NCBI GenBank assembly: GCA_030603745.1
Contig: JAUVXE010000004.1
Coordinates: 1 to 64,000, forward strand
Direction: 5' to 3'
DNA: 64,000 nucleotides
Origin: Coriobacteriia bacterium
GTDB taxonomy: Bacteria; Actinomycetota; Coriobacteriia; Anaerosomatales; SLCP01
Positions 35,575-46,266 of the stretch are shown in pieces. The translations under genes and the position numbers were made by a program. Position 1 is the stretch's first letter, and every line of letters begins with the position of its first letter. The notes under the pieces were generated by a model, which saw only the letters and a list, made by a program, of their open reading frames with translations, did no database searches and was not told the origin of the DNA.

Positions 35575-36561
35575 GTGGACGAGAGCGCCTTCATCGCCGG
35601 CTCGCGCGACGCGTGGGCCCGGCTCGAGACGACACTGGCCGAGGCCCGCCGCGGAGGCATCACACGCCTCGGCGCCGCGCGCGTGCGCGGGCTGCACGAG
35701 GACTACCGCCGCGCCGCCGCCGACCTCGCCTACGCGCAGACCCACTTCCCCGAGGGCCGCTCCGTCGACCACCTCAACGCGCTGGTGGGGCAGGCCCACG
35801 CCGAGCTCTACGGCTCGACGCCCCGCCGGCTCGCCTCGGCGTGGGAGTTCGTCGCTCGCGGCTACCCACGGCTCGTGCGCGCCCACGTCCGCGAGATCTC
35901 TCTGTCGGCGGCGCTCCTGCTCGGCGCGACCGCGACCGGCTTCCTGCTCGCCTACGTCAACTACCCGCTCGCCCGCCTGTTCATCCCCGAGGCGCTCCGC
36001 GACGGCGTGGGCGACTCGCTCGAGCGAAGCGGCGACCTGCACGCGATGACCGCCGCCATCGCACCGCTCCTCTCGGCGGGGATCACCGCGAACAACATCC
36101 AGGTGGCACTCGTCGCGTTCGCCGGCGGGGTGACGTTCGGCGCGCTCACCGCCTACGCGCTCGTGGTCAACGGCCTGCTCATCGGCGTGCTCGCGGGCGT
36201 GTTCGACAAGGCGGGCGGCTCGCTCTACTTCTGGTCGCTCATCGTCCCCCACGGCTCGCTCGAGGTGCCGGCGATCGTGCTCGCGGGCGGCGCGGGCCTC
36301 GTGATGGGACGTGCGCTCCTCTCGCCCGGTGACCTGCCGAGGAGCGCCGCGCTGCGAAGCGTCTCCCCCGACGCGCTCCGCCTCCTGCTCGGCACCGTGC
36401 CGCTGTTCGTGGTCGCCGGCGTGATCGAGGCGTTCCTCACGCCGCTGCCCGTGCCCGAGGCGCTCAAGCTTGCGTTCGGCGCGCTCGCGGCCGCGCTCCT
36501 GCTGCTCTACCTCGCGTTTTCGGGACGCTACAGCCGTCCGCGCGCCTTGACCTCGAGGTAG
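35575..36561 (+). CDS. SpoIIM-like (stage II sporulation protein M) membrane protein
   Basis: This 328-residue protein has a soluble N-terminal helical region (1-100) and about six hydrophobic spans. It carries the family pattern NNIQVALVAFAGGVTFG...GLLIGV and the IVPHGSLEVPAIVLAGGAG loop. The SpoIIM/DUF95 family is widespread in non-sporulating actinobacteria and archaea next to RDD, MoxR and DUF58 genes, so a sporulation role is not implied. GTG at 35575 follows GGGAGG. Its last 34 bases overlap the convergent DUF58 gene. Confidence 0.88.
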   Translation: MDESAFIAGSRDAWARLETTLAEARRGGITRLGAARVRGLHEDYRRAAADLAYAQTHFPEGRSVDHLNALVGQAHAELYGSTPRRLASAWEFVARGYPRLVRAHVREISLSAALLLGATATGFLLAYVNYPLARLFIPEALRDGVGDSLERSGDLHAMTAAIAPLLSAGITANNIQVALVAFAGGVTFGALTAYALVVNGLLIGVLAGVFDKAGGSLYFWSLIVPHGSLEVPAIVLAGGAGLVMGRALLSPGDLPRSAALRSVSPDALRLLLGTVPLFVVAGVIEAFLTPLPVPEALKLAFGALAAALLLLYLAFSGRYSRPRALTSR

Positions 36562-37876
36562 CGGTTCACCGCGGCGACCGAGAGGCGCTCCGGCTCGACG
36601 TCGAGCACGAGCGAGCCCCGGGCCGCGAGCGCGCGCACGGCGGCGGCCTTGTCGTGCAGCAGCCCGGCGGCGACCGCCGAGCGGTAGACGTCCGTCTCGC
36701 TCTCGGGCTCGGCCGAGGCGAGCCGCTCGACCTCGCGGTTGCGCTGGGCGATCACGAGCGGCAGGTGACGCGTGGACATCCCGCCGAGCACGGCGAGCAG
36801 GCGCCGGGAGGGCTCGGTCCCCACGAGCTCGGTGAAGAGCACCACGAGGGAGCGTCGGCGCACCCGGGCGGTGAGGTAGCGCAGCGCCCCGCCGTAGTCG
36901 GGCTCCTCGACCCGGCCCTCGACCGCGTAGAGCGCCTCGAGCACCGCGAGGAACTGCCGGTGCCCCTTCCTCGGCGGGAGGAAGGTCTGGATGTCGCGGC
37001 CGAAGACGAGCAGTCCCACGTTGTCGCCCGAGCGGGTGGCGAGGTAGGCGAGGAGCAGCGCGGCGTTGATCGAGCGGTCGAGCTTGGAGACCCCGCCCAC
37101 CCGCGGCGTCATGAGGCGGCCCGCGTCGATGGCGAGCATGACCGTCTGGCTGCGCTCGGCCTCGAAGCGCCGCACCACCGGAGCGCCCCGGCGCGCCGTC
37201 GCCTTCCAGTCGATGTCGCGGTAGTCGTCGCCGTCGAGGTACTCGCGCAGCGACTCGAACTCGGTCCCGGTCCCCGCGTAGCGCGCCGCCCGCACGCCGA
37301 TCTCGTGCAGCTTGCCCTTCCGCGCGAGCAGCGCATAGGCGTGCACCGCCGTGATGTCCGGGTAGACGCGCGCCGCCTCGCCGCCGGTGCCCGCGGCGTC
37401 CCACTGGCGGCCCGCCACGCCGAGCGGCCCCGCGCTGCGCACCGCGACCGGCCCGAACTCGAAGCGGCCGCGCTCGGGAGGCGTGAAGCGGAGCGTGACG
37501 GTCTCCTCGGCGCGGGGCGGGAGCGTGAGGCGGCCGGTGACGCGCTCCCCCGCGAAGCTCGCCGGAGGCGTCTCGCGCAGCGTGAGCGCCGCCTGCCTCG
37601 CCGAGGAGTTCCGCACCGTGAGCGTGACCGCGTTGGCGACCCCGATCGAGAGCTTCACCGGCAGCGTCCGCTCGAGCGGGACCTCCGCCTGCCCCGGAGC
37701 GCGCGCGAGGTCCGCCCGCACGAGCGCCGCCACGCCGGCGAGCCACGCGAGCGCGACCGCCCACGCGGGGCCGCCCGGGAGCCACGCGACCACGGGCGCG
37801 GGCGCGACGGCCAGCAGCGCGCAGCGGCGGGTGAGGTAGACGCCGCCGAGGCGAGCGCGCATGTCGCCGAGCCACC

Positions 37877-37880
<4 letters not shown>
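36528..37880 (-). CDS. DUF58 domain protein (MoxR-associated)
   Basis: This 450-residue protein has two N-terminal hydrophobic segments (about 15-55), a beta-rich domain, and the DUF58 core REYLDGDDYRDIDWKATAR followed by a von Willebrand-like fold (VMLAIDAGRLM, NVGLLVFGRDI, LVVLFTEL). Members usually act with MoxR AAA+ ATPases in metal insertion or complex assembly. I chose GTG at 37880, which overlaps the moxR stop by 4 bases; ATG at 37862 is an alternative. Its end overlaps the convergent SpoIIM-like gene. Confidence 0.88.
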
Positions 37881-38831
<951 letters not shown>

Positions 38832-38839
<8 letters not shown>

Positions 38840-39965
38840 CGGATCCCTCGACCTCCCGTCGTGCCCGCGCGAGCGCGCCGGCTGCTGCCCGGAACCTGTC
38901 TGGGGTGATCTGTCCGCTCTCGCGGAGCGCGACCGACCCGTCGATCGCGCGGGCGGCCGCCGGGACCGCCTCCCGGCCCGCCTCGGCGCCGCCGTGCCGG
39001 CGGACGAGCGCGAGCCGCACGCCTTCCTCGAGCGTCTCGAGCGCCTCGGCGCGCGCGCCCGCCTTGCGGTAGAGCTCGGCGAGCGAACCGATGTAGGCCC
39101 CGGTCCTCGCCGAGGGGACCTCGGCCGGCTCGATCGGGCGTCCGAACCGCCTCGCCGAGGCCGCGAGGGCGATCGCGAGGCCGACGAGCGCGAGCACGCT
39201 CGCCGCGCGGCCTCCCGCGCCGAGCCGCTCCCACACGCCGCCTCCCTCGGCGAACCCGTGGTGGTACTCGTCGAACCACACCGGCGCCGCGCCGGCCGCC
39301 ACGAGCGTCGCGAACCGCGCGTTGTCCGCCTCGGCGAGGCCGGCGTTGGAGAGCGGGTGGACCGAGGCGAGCCAGACGATCTCGCCGGCACCATAGGGGC
39401 GCGTGACCATCACCTGCCCGCTCCCGTCGCCGAGGTGCGTCGCCCAGGCGCCGCCCGCCACGAGCAGCCGCCCCGGGCCGCTCGTGACCTCGCGCACCCC
39501 GTCCGCGTACGCCGAGGGGAGCCGTGGCGCGAACGCCGCCTCAGGGCCGCCCGCGATCGCCCCGCCGTCGACACCGCTCCCGCGCAGCGCCTCGCGCGCG
39601 TAGGGACCGGCGAGCACGAGCCTGCCGCCGCGCTCGACCCACTCCGCGAGCCGCCTGCCCTCCTCGGCGGTGGGCTGCTTGTCGAGCGGGCGCTCGGCGG
39701 CGACCACGATCGTGCCGGCCTCGGGCAGCTCGTCGAACGCGCGCAGCGCCTCGGCGGGGACCTCGAGCGCCTCGAGGTAGCGCAGGAGCACGGAGAGCCC
39801 CTCGTCGCCGGGGTTGTGGACCGATCCCGGCGCGCTCTGCACCACGTAGTAGTCGCGGGAGAGCGAGACCGCGGCCGCGTACGCCGCGACCACCGCGAGC
39901 GCGAGGCCGACCACGATGACCGTACGCACGTCGAGCCCGCCGATGATGGCCCGCGTCCTCGTCAT
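38832..39965 (-). CDS. DUF4350 domain membrane protein
   Basis: This 377-residue protein has a span near the N-terminus (about 14-34), an outer GATase-like DUF4350 domain (about 40-245, with SVHNPGDEGLSVLLRYLEAL and WVERGGRLVLAGP), a second span (about 258-278), and a cytoplasmic helical tail. It belongs to the MoxR/DUF58/DUF4129 gene set and overlaps both neighbours (4 and 8 bases). The function is unknown; the fold suggests sensing or scaffolding at the membrane. Confidence 0.8.
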
Positions 39966-41872
39966 GGCGCATCGCCCCCGCCCGCCGCCGACGAGCCGGG
40001 TGCGGGAGTGCCGGCGATCGCGCCGAGGACCGCGTCGTAGTGCCCGCGTGCGGTCTCGTAGCCGGACGCGCCGGGGTCGAGATGGCCGTAGACCGCGCCC
40101 TCGAAGACCCCGGAGAGCCCGGTGAGCGGCGCGCTGACCGCGGGGATCCGCGCGCCGACCTCGGCGAGCAGCTCGGCGTTCGTGCGCGTGCGGGTGCGGG
40201 TGAGGTGTCCCGCCTCGGCGAGCGAGCGGGCGGCTCCGCCGAACAGCGCCCGGACCGCCTCGGCGAAGCGGCCCGAGCGCGCGAGGGACTCCGCATAGGC
40301 GAGCGCGTCGGCGGGCAGGGACTCCTCGGCGGCGATGAGCGGCACCTGGCCGGCGGGCGCGCGGGCAGGCCGCTCGCGGGTGGCGGTCGACTGCCGCAGG
40401 CGGACCGCGAGGCGCGCGAGCGTCCAGACGAGCAGCGCCGCGAGGGCCGCGACCACGACGGCGACGCCGATCGCCATCACGCGCCGCGGCCCGTCGGTCG
40501 AGGAGAGCGCGGCCTGCCAGCGCTCGAACGCCCGGCCGAGGCGGTCGACGAGCTCGCTCAGGTACTCCGTGAGCGGCGAGCGGGCGGAGAGGCGCGCCTC
40601 GTCGAGCAGCGCGGCGAGCGCGTCGGGGTCGGCGGGCACGGACCCGGCGCCGGCGGCCGGGAGCGAGCGCTCGATCGCCGCGAGGTGCGCGGCCATCTCC
40701 TCGGCGATCCCCACCCGCGCTCCCGGGTCACGCGCGACGTCGAGCCGGGTGAGCAGCGTGCGGAAGAGCGAGTGGTCCACGACGACCTCGGTGTCGCCCA
40801 CGGCCACCCGCTCGCTCACGGGCACCGCGCGCAGCAGCCCCACCACGATCTCGCCCGGGTGCTCCTCGGCGCCGCTGGCGGCATACGCTTCGAGCGTCAC
40901 CCTCGCCGAGGAGACCCGCTCCCGGTACTCCTCGAGGTCGCCTGCATCGGCGTACGCGGGCGCCACCGCCGTCGCGAGGACCAGGACGAGCGCCACCACG
41001 AGCACGAGGGTGGCCGAGGCCGCCCGCGTGCGGAGCCTGCCGGCGCGCGCCACGAGGTCCATCCCCTCGCGGCGGGAGCGCAGGTCGGCGTAGAAGAAGA
41101 ACCACGCGAACTCGACGAACGGCAGCACGAGCGCGATCGAGGCGGCCGAGAGCATCCCCTCGAACGTCTGCCACACCGGGGAGACGGGCTGGAAGATCGC
41201 CTCGGGATTCTGGAGCGAGACCACCACCTGCCGGATGATCGACGGCGAGGTGACCGCGCTCTCGAGTACGGTCGTGAAGAGCGAGAGCAGCACGAAGAAG
41301 CCGATGACCCGCCACGCGTGACCCGAGGTCAGATGCCACGAGCGCCGGAACGCGGTGTCGAAGCTCGCGCCCTCCACGGCCACGATCGCCGGCGCGAGGC
41401 CGAACCGGGCCGCGAAGACCACGCCGGGCACGATCGCGAAGAGTGCGAGCACGGTCGCGCCGAGCGAGAGCACGAACACGGAGAACGCGTAGGTCAGCCC
41501 GGTGCGCCACCCCACCGCGAGCACCTCGCGCACCGACGGGGGGCGCTCGGAGAGCAGGGCGCCCGCAGCCTTGAGCAGCGCCGCGGCGACGTAGACCCGC
41601 GCGACCCACAGCACCGGCGCGACGGCGTTCGCGAGGAGCGAGAGGAGCGTGAGCGTCTCGAACCCCGCGAGGTCGCCGGCGCTCTCGGCGATGGTGGGGA
41701 TGAGCGCGAGCAGCCCGCGCGTGTAGAACACCTGGGCCACGCCCATGACGAGCGCAACGGGAAAGACCACGAGCACCGCGACGGTGGCGACGGTGCGGGC
41801 GTTGGCGCGGTAGAGCCCGAACGCGTCGTCGAGCACCCTGCCGAGGCCGGCCGGCCGCCACTCCCTGCTCAC
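39962..41872 (-). CDS. Multi-span membrane protein with C-terminal DUF4129
   Basis: This 636-residue protein has an N-terminal membrane domain (about 1-290, six spans, FRRSWHLTSGHAWRVIGFFVL) like those in glycerophosphodiester-phosphodiesterase membrane domains. A region resembling a signal or span (about 303-323), an outer helical domain, a span (about 458-480), and a cytoplasmic DUF4129 domain (YAESLARSGRFAEAVRALFGG...RTRTNAELLAEV) follow. The GTG start at 41872 overlaps the birA stop (GTGA). The two parts are often separate genes, so this may be a fusion. Function unknown. Confidence 0.75.
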   Translation of the reverse strand: MSREWRPAGLGRVLDDAFGLYRANARTVATVAVLVVFPVALVMGVAQVFYTRGLLALIPTIAESAGDLAGFETLTLLSLLANAVAPVLWVARVYVAAALLKAAGALLSERPPSVREVLAVGWRTGLTYAFSVFVLSLGATVLALFAIVPGVVFAARFGLAPAIVAVEGASFDTAFRRSWHLTSGHAWRVIGFFVLLSLFTTVLESAVTSPSIIRQVVVSLQNPEAIFQPVSPVWQTFEGMLSAASIALVLPFVEFAWFFFYADLRSRREGMDLVARAGRLRTRAASATLVLVVALVLVLATAVAPAYADAGDLEEYRERVSSARVTLEAYAASGAEEHPGEIVVGLLRAVPVSERVAVGDTEVVVDHSLFRTLLTRLDVARDPGARVGIAEEMAAHLAAIERSLPAAGAGSVPADPDALAALLDEARLSARSPLTEYLSELVDRLGRAFERWQAALSSTDGPRRVMAIGVAVVVAALAALLVWTLARLAVRLRQSTATRERPARAPAGQVPLIAAEESLPADALAYAESLARSGRFAEAVRALFGGAARSLAEAGHLTRTRTRTNAELLAEVGARIPAVSAPLTGLSGVFEGAVYGHLDPGASGYETARGHYDAVLGAIAGTPAPGSSAAGGGDAP

Positions 41873-42888
41873 GTGGGCCGCCCGCCACCGCCCGCGAGCG
41901 TCACGTCGCCCGACGCGATCGCGCGCTGCGGCCCCCCTGCCGGGTCGTCCACGAGCAGCCTGCCCTGGTCGTCGATCCCCGCGGCGACCCCCTCGGCGAT
42001 GATGCGCTCCTCGATGTCGCGCACGGTGACCCGCGTGCCGCGAAGCGCGTCGAGCGGCGCCGTCGCGTCGCGCACGCCCGCGACGCCCTCGGCGAGGAGC
42101 AGCGCGTAGCCGCGCGCGATGCCGTCGAGCACGGCTGCGGCCGCCTCGGCGAGTCCCGGCGCGCGCACGCCGGCCCCGTCGGCGACCGCCCCGGCGAGGC
42201 TCGCCGCACCGGGGACCTCCCCGGCGGGTCGCGCGACGTTGAGTCCCACGCCGGCCACCACCCAGGCCGTGCGGTCGGCCTCGCCGGCGATCTCGAGCAG
42301 CACCCCCACGAGCTTGCCCGCGTCCTCGCCCCCTCGGGCGAGCCGCAGGTCGTTGGGCCACTTCACCCGCACGACGTCCGCGAGGCCGAACCGCTCCCCG
42401 ACCTCGGCGGCCACGCCCCACGCGACCGCGAGCGGCAGACCTGTGAGCGCGGCGGGCGCGAGCGGCGGACGGAGCACCGCCGAGACGTAGACGCCTCCCG
42501 GAGGCGAGACCCACGTCCGGCCGAGGCGCCCGCGGCCGGCGGTCTGGGCGCCGGCCAGCACCGCGGTGCCGTGGGGCGCCCCCTCGCGGGCGAGCGCGGC
42601 GGCGTCGGCGTTGGTCGACCCGGTCACCCCTCCGCCCGTCAGGCGCGCCCACCTGCCGGTCCGCAGGAACCGCCGCACCTCGACGGGGAGCGGCGCGTCC
42701 GGCACGCCGAGGAGCGCGTACCCCCGCCCCGGCGCCGCGTCGATCCGGTACCCCTGCTCACGCAGGGCGGCGACGTGCTTGCCGACCGCGACACGCGATA
42801 CGCCGAGCCGACCGGCGAGACGCTCGCCGGAGGCGCCGGCCTCCCCGGCCTCCCGGAGCGCCTCGAGGACGTCCTCGCGCGTGCTCAC
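41869..42888 (-). CDS. birA: Bifunctional biotin-protein ligase / biotin operon repressor
   Basis: BirA activates biotin as biotinyl-AMP, transfers it to carboxylase carriers, and, when holding that intermediate, dimerises on DNA. The 339-residue protein has an N-terminal winged helix (1-60, ASGERLAGRLGVSRVAVGKHVAALREQGYRI) followed by the ligase core with the GRGRLGRTW adenylate loop and VKWPNDL. A C-terminal SH3-like domain (TVRDIEERIIAEG) follows. The DNA-binding domain together with the operator upstream of bioY supports true regulation. The GTG start overlaps dedA by 4 bases. Confidence 0.93.
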   Translation of the reverse strand: MSTREDVLEALREAGEAGASGERLAGRLGVSRVAVGKHVAALREQGYRIDAAPGRGYALLGVPDAPLPVEVRRFLRTGRWARLTGGGVTGSTNADAAALAREGAPHGTAVLAGAQTAGRGRLGRTWVSPPGGVYVSAVLRPPLAPAALTGLPLAVAWGVAAEVGERFGLADVVRVKWPNDLRLARGGEDAGKLVGVLLEIAGEADRTAWVVAGVGLNVARPAGEVPGAASLAGAVADGAGVRAPGLAEAAAAVLDGIARGYALLLAEGVAGVRDATAPLDALRGTRVTVRDIEERIIAEGVAAGIDDQGRLLVDDPAGGPQRAIASGDVTLAGGGGRPT

Positions 42889-43556
42889 TCCTCCTCGCCG
42901 CCCTCGGCCTCGCGGCGCGCGGCGCGCCGGGCGCGCAGGCGGCGGACGGCGACCACCACGCTCGCCGCGAGGACCACGAGCACGCCGATCCCGGCGTACC
43001 CGATCCCGGAGGCGATCGTGAGCGCGCGCTCGAAGTTCTCGCCCACGAAGTAGCCGAGCACCACCATCAGCGTGGTGTAGAGCATCGCGCCGAGGACCGT
43101 GTAGAGCTCGAACCAGGGCAGCCCCATCTTCGAGACGCCCGCGATCATCGGCACGAAGTTCTTGAAACCGGCGGTGAACCGGGCGATCAGCACGGTCTTT
43201 GAGCCGTGGAGGAGGAAGTACTCCTCGGCCTCGGCGATCCGCTCCTCGCTGATGCGGAAGCGATGCCCGTAGCGCAGGAGCGCGTCACGGCCGCCCTTCC
43301 TGCCGAGGTAGTAGCTGATGTTGCTGCCGATGGTGGTCCCGACCACCGAGCTCAGCCAGACCGCGGGCAGCGACAGCGTCCCGTAGCGCGGGGTGGAGAG
43401 GAACGCCGCGGCCATGACGATGGTCTCCCCCGGCGTGAGGGCGCCGACCACGAAGATGTTCTCGAGCACCGTGGCGCCGAAGACGATCGGGTACCCCGCC
43501 ACATCGAGCAGGCCGAGGAACCAGTCGAGCACAGGGACTCCGGTGATGGGACCCAC
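42885..43556 (-). CDS. DedA-family membrane protein (SNARE-associated/VTT domain)
   Basis: This 223-residue protein has about five hydrophobic segments and DedA signatures: VLENIFVVGALTPGETIVMAAAFL, GSNISYYLGRKGGRDALLRYG and ARFTAGFKNFVPMIAGVSKM. DedA proteins include lipid flippases for undecaprenyl phosphate and phosphatidylethanolamine; which lipid applies here cannot be told. The start is GTG after AGGAGG with a long spacer. It lies between nadC and birA in the cofactor array. Confidence 0.88.
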   Translation of the reverse strand: MGPITGVPVLDWFLGLLDVAGYPIVFGATVLENIFVVGALTPGETIVMAAAFLSTPRYGTLSLPAVWLSSVVGTTIGSNISYYLGRKGGRDALLRYGHRFRISEERIAEAEEYFLLHGSKTVLIARFTAGFKNFVPMIAGVSKMGLPWFELYTVLGAMLYTTLMVVLGYFVGENFERALTIASGIGYAGIGVLVVLAASVVVAVRRLRARRAARREAEGGEEE

Positions 43557-43579
43557 GCCGCCTGTTCCTCCTGCTCCGG

Positions 43580-44518
43580 TCAGCCGATGGTCACTTCATC
43601 GAACCCGAAGTCGAGCGGCGGCGCAAGGGTCAACGCGCTCGTCGACACCCGGTCGACACCGGTGGCCACGACAGCGGGAAGGTCCGCGAGCCGGATGCCG
43701 CCCGAGGCCTCGGTGAGGCAGTGGCCGCCACGTCGCCGCGCGGCCTGTCCGACCTCGACCACCGCGCGGGCGAGCGTAGCCGCCTCCATGTTGTCGAGCA
43801 ACACGATGTCCGCCCCCGCCGAGGCGGCCTCGACCGCCTGGGCCACGGTGTCGGCCTCCACCTCGACGATCAGCTCCGGATGCGCGGCACGGGCCGCGGC
43901 GACCGCGGCCGTGATGCCGCCGGCGGGTCGCAGATGGTTGTCCTTGATCAGCACCATGTCCCACAGCCCCGCGCGGTGCGGGTGCGCCCCGCCGCAGAGC
44001 GCCGCCCACTTCGAGAGCGCGCGCAGGCCGGGAACGGTCTTGCGCGTGTCGCAGACCGCGACGCCCGGCCCCGCCGCCTCCACCCACCGGGAGGCCTCCG
44101 TCGCGATCCCTGAGAGCGTCATCAGCGCGTTGAGCGCGGTCCGCTCGGCCGCAAGCACGACCCGCGCGGGGCCTTCGACGGCGAGGACCGCGGTCCCGGC
44201 GCGCACGGGAGCGCCATCCTCCGCCAGCGCCTCCACGGTGATCCGCGCGCTCGCGACCCCCGCCGCCCCGGCGAGGAGCGTCCAGGCCCGGGCGGCGACG
44301 GAGACCCCGCACGCCACCCCTTCGCCACGCGCCACCACCCGGCCCGAGAAGACGGCCTCGGCGCCCACGAGCGCGCTCGTCGTCACGTCGCGGGCGAGCA
44401 GCGCCGGGTCGGGGGCGCCGGCGGCGGCTACGAGGAGCGCCTCCGGCTCCACGCCGAGGTCCTCGGCGAGCCACCGGGCGACAAGGTCGTCGCAGGCGGG
44501 CGGCGGGAGCACGCTCAC
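43580..44518 (-). CDS. nadC: Nicotinate-nucleotide pyrophosphorylase (carboxylating)
   Basis: NadC converts quinolinate and PRPP to nicotinate mononucleotide with CO2 release. The 312-residue protein has the QPRTase signatures ERTALNALMTLSGIATEASRWV, CDTRKTVPGLRALSKWA, GGAHPHRAGLWDMVLIKDNH, EVEADTVAQA, LLDNM and EASGGI. It is slightly longer than usual at the N-terminus. I chose GTG at 44518, which overlaps the nadB stop by 4 bases; the frame upstream is unrelated. With nadB and nadA it forms the de novo NAD pathway. Confidence 0.95.
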   Translation of the reverse strand: MSVLPPPACDDLVARWLAEDLGVEPEALLVAAAGAPDPALLARDVTTSALVGAEAVFSGRVVARGEGVACGVSVAARAWTLLAGAAGVASARITVEALAEDGAPVRAGTAVLAVEGPARVVLAAERTALNALMTLSGIATEASRWVEAAGPGVAVCDTRKTVPGLRALSKWAALCGGAHPHRAGLWDMVLIKDNHLRPAGGITAAVAAARAAHPELIVEVEADTVAQAVEAASAGADIVLLDNMEAATLARAVVEVGQAARRRGGHCLTEASGGIRLADLPAVVATGVDRVSTSALTLAPPLDFGFDEVTIG

Positions 44519-46266
44519 GTGGTCACCGCCCGCACGAACCGCGGTACCGCGCCGCGCTGCCAGATGAGTCTCCCGGCCCACATCTCGTCGTCGCGCGAGG
44601 GGAAGTCGACCCTGCTGTGCGCGCCCCTCGTCTCGGTCCGGATGCGCGCGGCGTGCGCGATGAGCGCGGCCACGGTGATCATGTTCTGCACCTCGAGCTC
44701 CTCGGTCCGGCGCAGGCTCACGTCGAGCAGGCGGCTGAGCCCCGCGAGCACGCTCGCCGCCTCGGCGAGTCCGCCCTCGGAGCGCGTCATCCCCACGAAG
44801 CCGGTCATGAGCTGCTGGACCGTCTCCCGCGCGGCGCCGATGGTGAACGCCGCGGTGCGGTCCGCCTCGCCCGAGACCACGCGCCCCGCGCGCCCGGCCG
44901 GCTGTGACTCGCGCAGCACGCGCGCGATGCGCCGGGAGAAGACGACCCCCTCGAGCAGCGAGTTCGACGCGAGCCGGTTGGCGCCGTGCAGCCCGGAGGC
45001 GGTCACCTCGCCGGCAGCGAAGAGCCCCGGCACGCTCGTGCGCCCGTCGAGGTCGACCCGCACGCCTCCCACCATGTAGTGCGCGGCCGGCGCGACGGGC
45101 ACGAGATCGGCGCCCAGGTCGTAGCCCGCCTCTGCGCACCGTTCCCAGATGGTGGGGAAGCGCTCGCACAGATGCGCCCCGCCGAGGTGGCGGGCGTCGA
45201 GCCACACGTGCGGTTCCCCGCAGCGCACCATCACCTTCTCGATCTCGCGGGTCACCACGTCACGCGGGGCGAGCTCGGCGAGCGGATGGACCGCCGGCAT
45301 GAACCGCTCTCCCGCGCAGTCGAGCAGGTAGGCGCCCTCGCCGCGGAGCGCCTCGGTGATGAGCGACTTGGGGTGCTCGTCGCTGTCGAGGGCGGTGGGG
45401 TGGAACTGCACGAACTCGACGTCGGTGATCTCGGCGCCGGCGCGCCACGCGGCGGCCAGGCCGTCGCCGGTCGCGATGAGCGGGTTGGTGGTGACCCGGT
45501 AGACCTGCCCGCACCCGCCGGTGGCGAGCACCACGGCATCGGCCCAGAGCGCCTTCGGGCGCCCCGTGGCGCCGTCGAGCACGAGCGCGCCCACGCATCC
45601 GTCACCCGCTGTGAGCAGGTCCACGAGGAAGTGCTCCTCGAGCACGTCGACATGCTCGGCGGCCCTGACCGCGTCGGTGAGGGCCTGCTGGATGGTCGCG
45701 CCCGTGGCGTCACCGGTGTGCAGCACGCGGGGCAGCGTGTGCCCGCCCTCGCGGGCGAGGCGCACCCCGCCCCCCTCGGCGGTGTCGAACCGGACGCCGA
45801 ACGCCTCGAGGTCCGCAAGCGCGTCGGCCGCCTCGCCGACCACCGCGCGCACCACGGGCTCGTCGCACAGCCCCTGCCCCACCACGAGGGTGTCCGCGAG
45901 GTGCAGTTCGACCGAGTCCGCCTCGCCCACCGCGCCCGCGATGCCGCCCTGCGCGTACCAGGTCGCGGTCTCGGTGAGCCGGCCCTTGGTCGCGAGCCCC
46001 ACGCGGCGTCCGGGCCCGACCTCGAGCGCGGTCGTGAGCCCCGCGATACCCGAGCCGACCACGAGCACGTCGTAGCGCTCCTGCGCCAGCTCGTCGGTGT
46101 CGAACGCGAGCAGGTATCGCCTGCCGAGGGAGGGCGGCAGCTCGCCCGCCTTCAACCGGTCCTCCCGGCCGACCGGTCCGCCGAGGGGCCCGCTCCGACG
46201 CTCGCGGGCGATCCCTCCGCCCGCGCCCGCACCCACGCCGCCCCGGCTGTCGCCGCCCTCACCCAA
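44515..46266 (-). CDS. nadB: L-aspartate oxidase
   Basis: NadB oxidises aspartate to iminoaspartate, using FAD, for quinolinate synthesis. The FAD motif is VLVVGSGIAGLTTALEV. TWYAQGGIAGAV, QFHPTAL, MVGGVRVDLDGRTSVPGLFAAGEVTASGLHGANRLASNSLLEG and a C-terminal helical domain are diagnostic. The core begins only at about residue 48. The TTG at 46266 overlapping the nadA stop is the longest possible start, while GTG at 46236 and later codons could be the true one, so the Gly-rich first 40 residues are doubtful. Confidence 0.93.
   Translation of the reverse strand: MGEGGDSRGGVGAGAGGGIARERRSGPLGGPVGREDRLKAGELPPSLGRRYLLAFDTDELAQERYDVLVVGSGIAGLTTALEVGPGRRVGLATKGRLTETATWYAQGGIAGAVGEADSVELHLADTLVVGQGLCDEPVVRAVVGEAADALADLEAFGVRFDTAEGGGVRLAREGGHTLPRVLHTGDATGATIQQALTDAVRAAEHVDVLEEHFLVDLLTAGDGCVGALVLDGATGRPKALWADAVVLATGGCGQVYRVTTNPLIATGDGLAAAWRAGAEITDVEFVQFHPTALDSDEHPKSLITEALRGEGAYLLDCAGERFMPAVHPLAELAPRDVVTREIEKVMVRCGEPHVWLDARHLGGAHLCERFPTIWERCAEAGYDLGADLVPVAPAAHYMVGGVRVDLDGRTSVPGLFAAGEVTASGLHGANRLASNSLLEGVVFSRRIARVLRESQPAGRAGRVVSGEADRTAAFTIGAARETVQQLMTGFVGMTRSEGGLAEAASVLAGLSRLLDVSLRRTEELEVQNMITVAALIAHAARIRTETRGAHSRVDFPSRDDEMWAGRLIWQRGAVPRFVRAVTT

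Noticed and set aside
35575-36561. Evidence for endospore formation from SpoIIM
   Set aside because: No other sporulation gene is in the window, and SpoIIM-like proteins commonly occur beside RDD/MoxR/DUF58 in non-sporulating lineages.
39962-42652. A single 896-codon membrane protein running through birA
   Set aside because: The first 260 codons lie opposite in frame to conserved BirA sequence and are arginine/glycine-rich. The real start is GTG at 41872, overlapping the birA stop.
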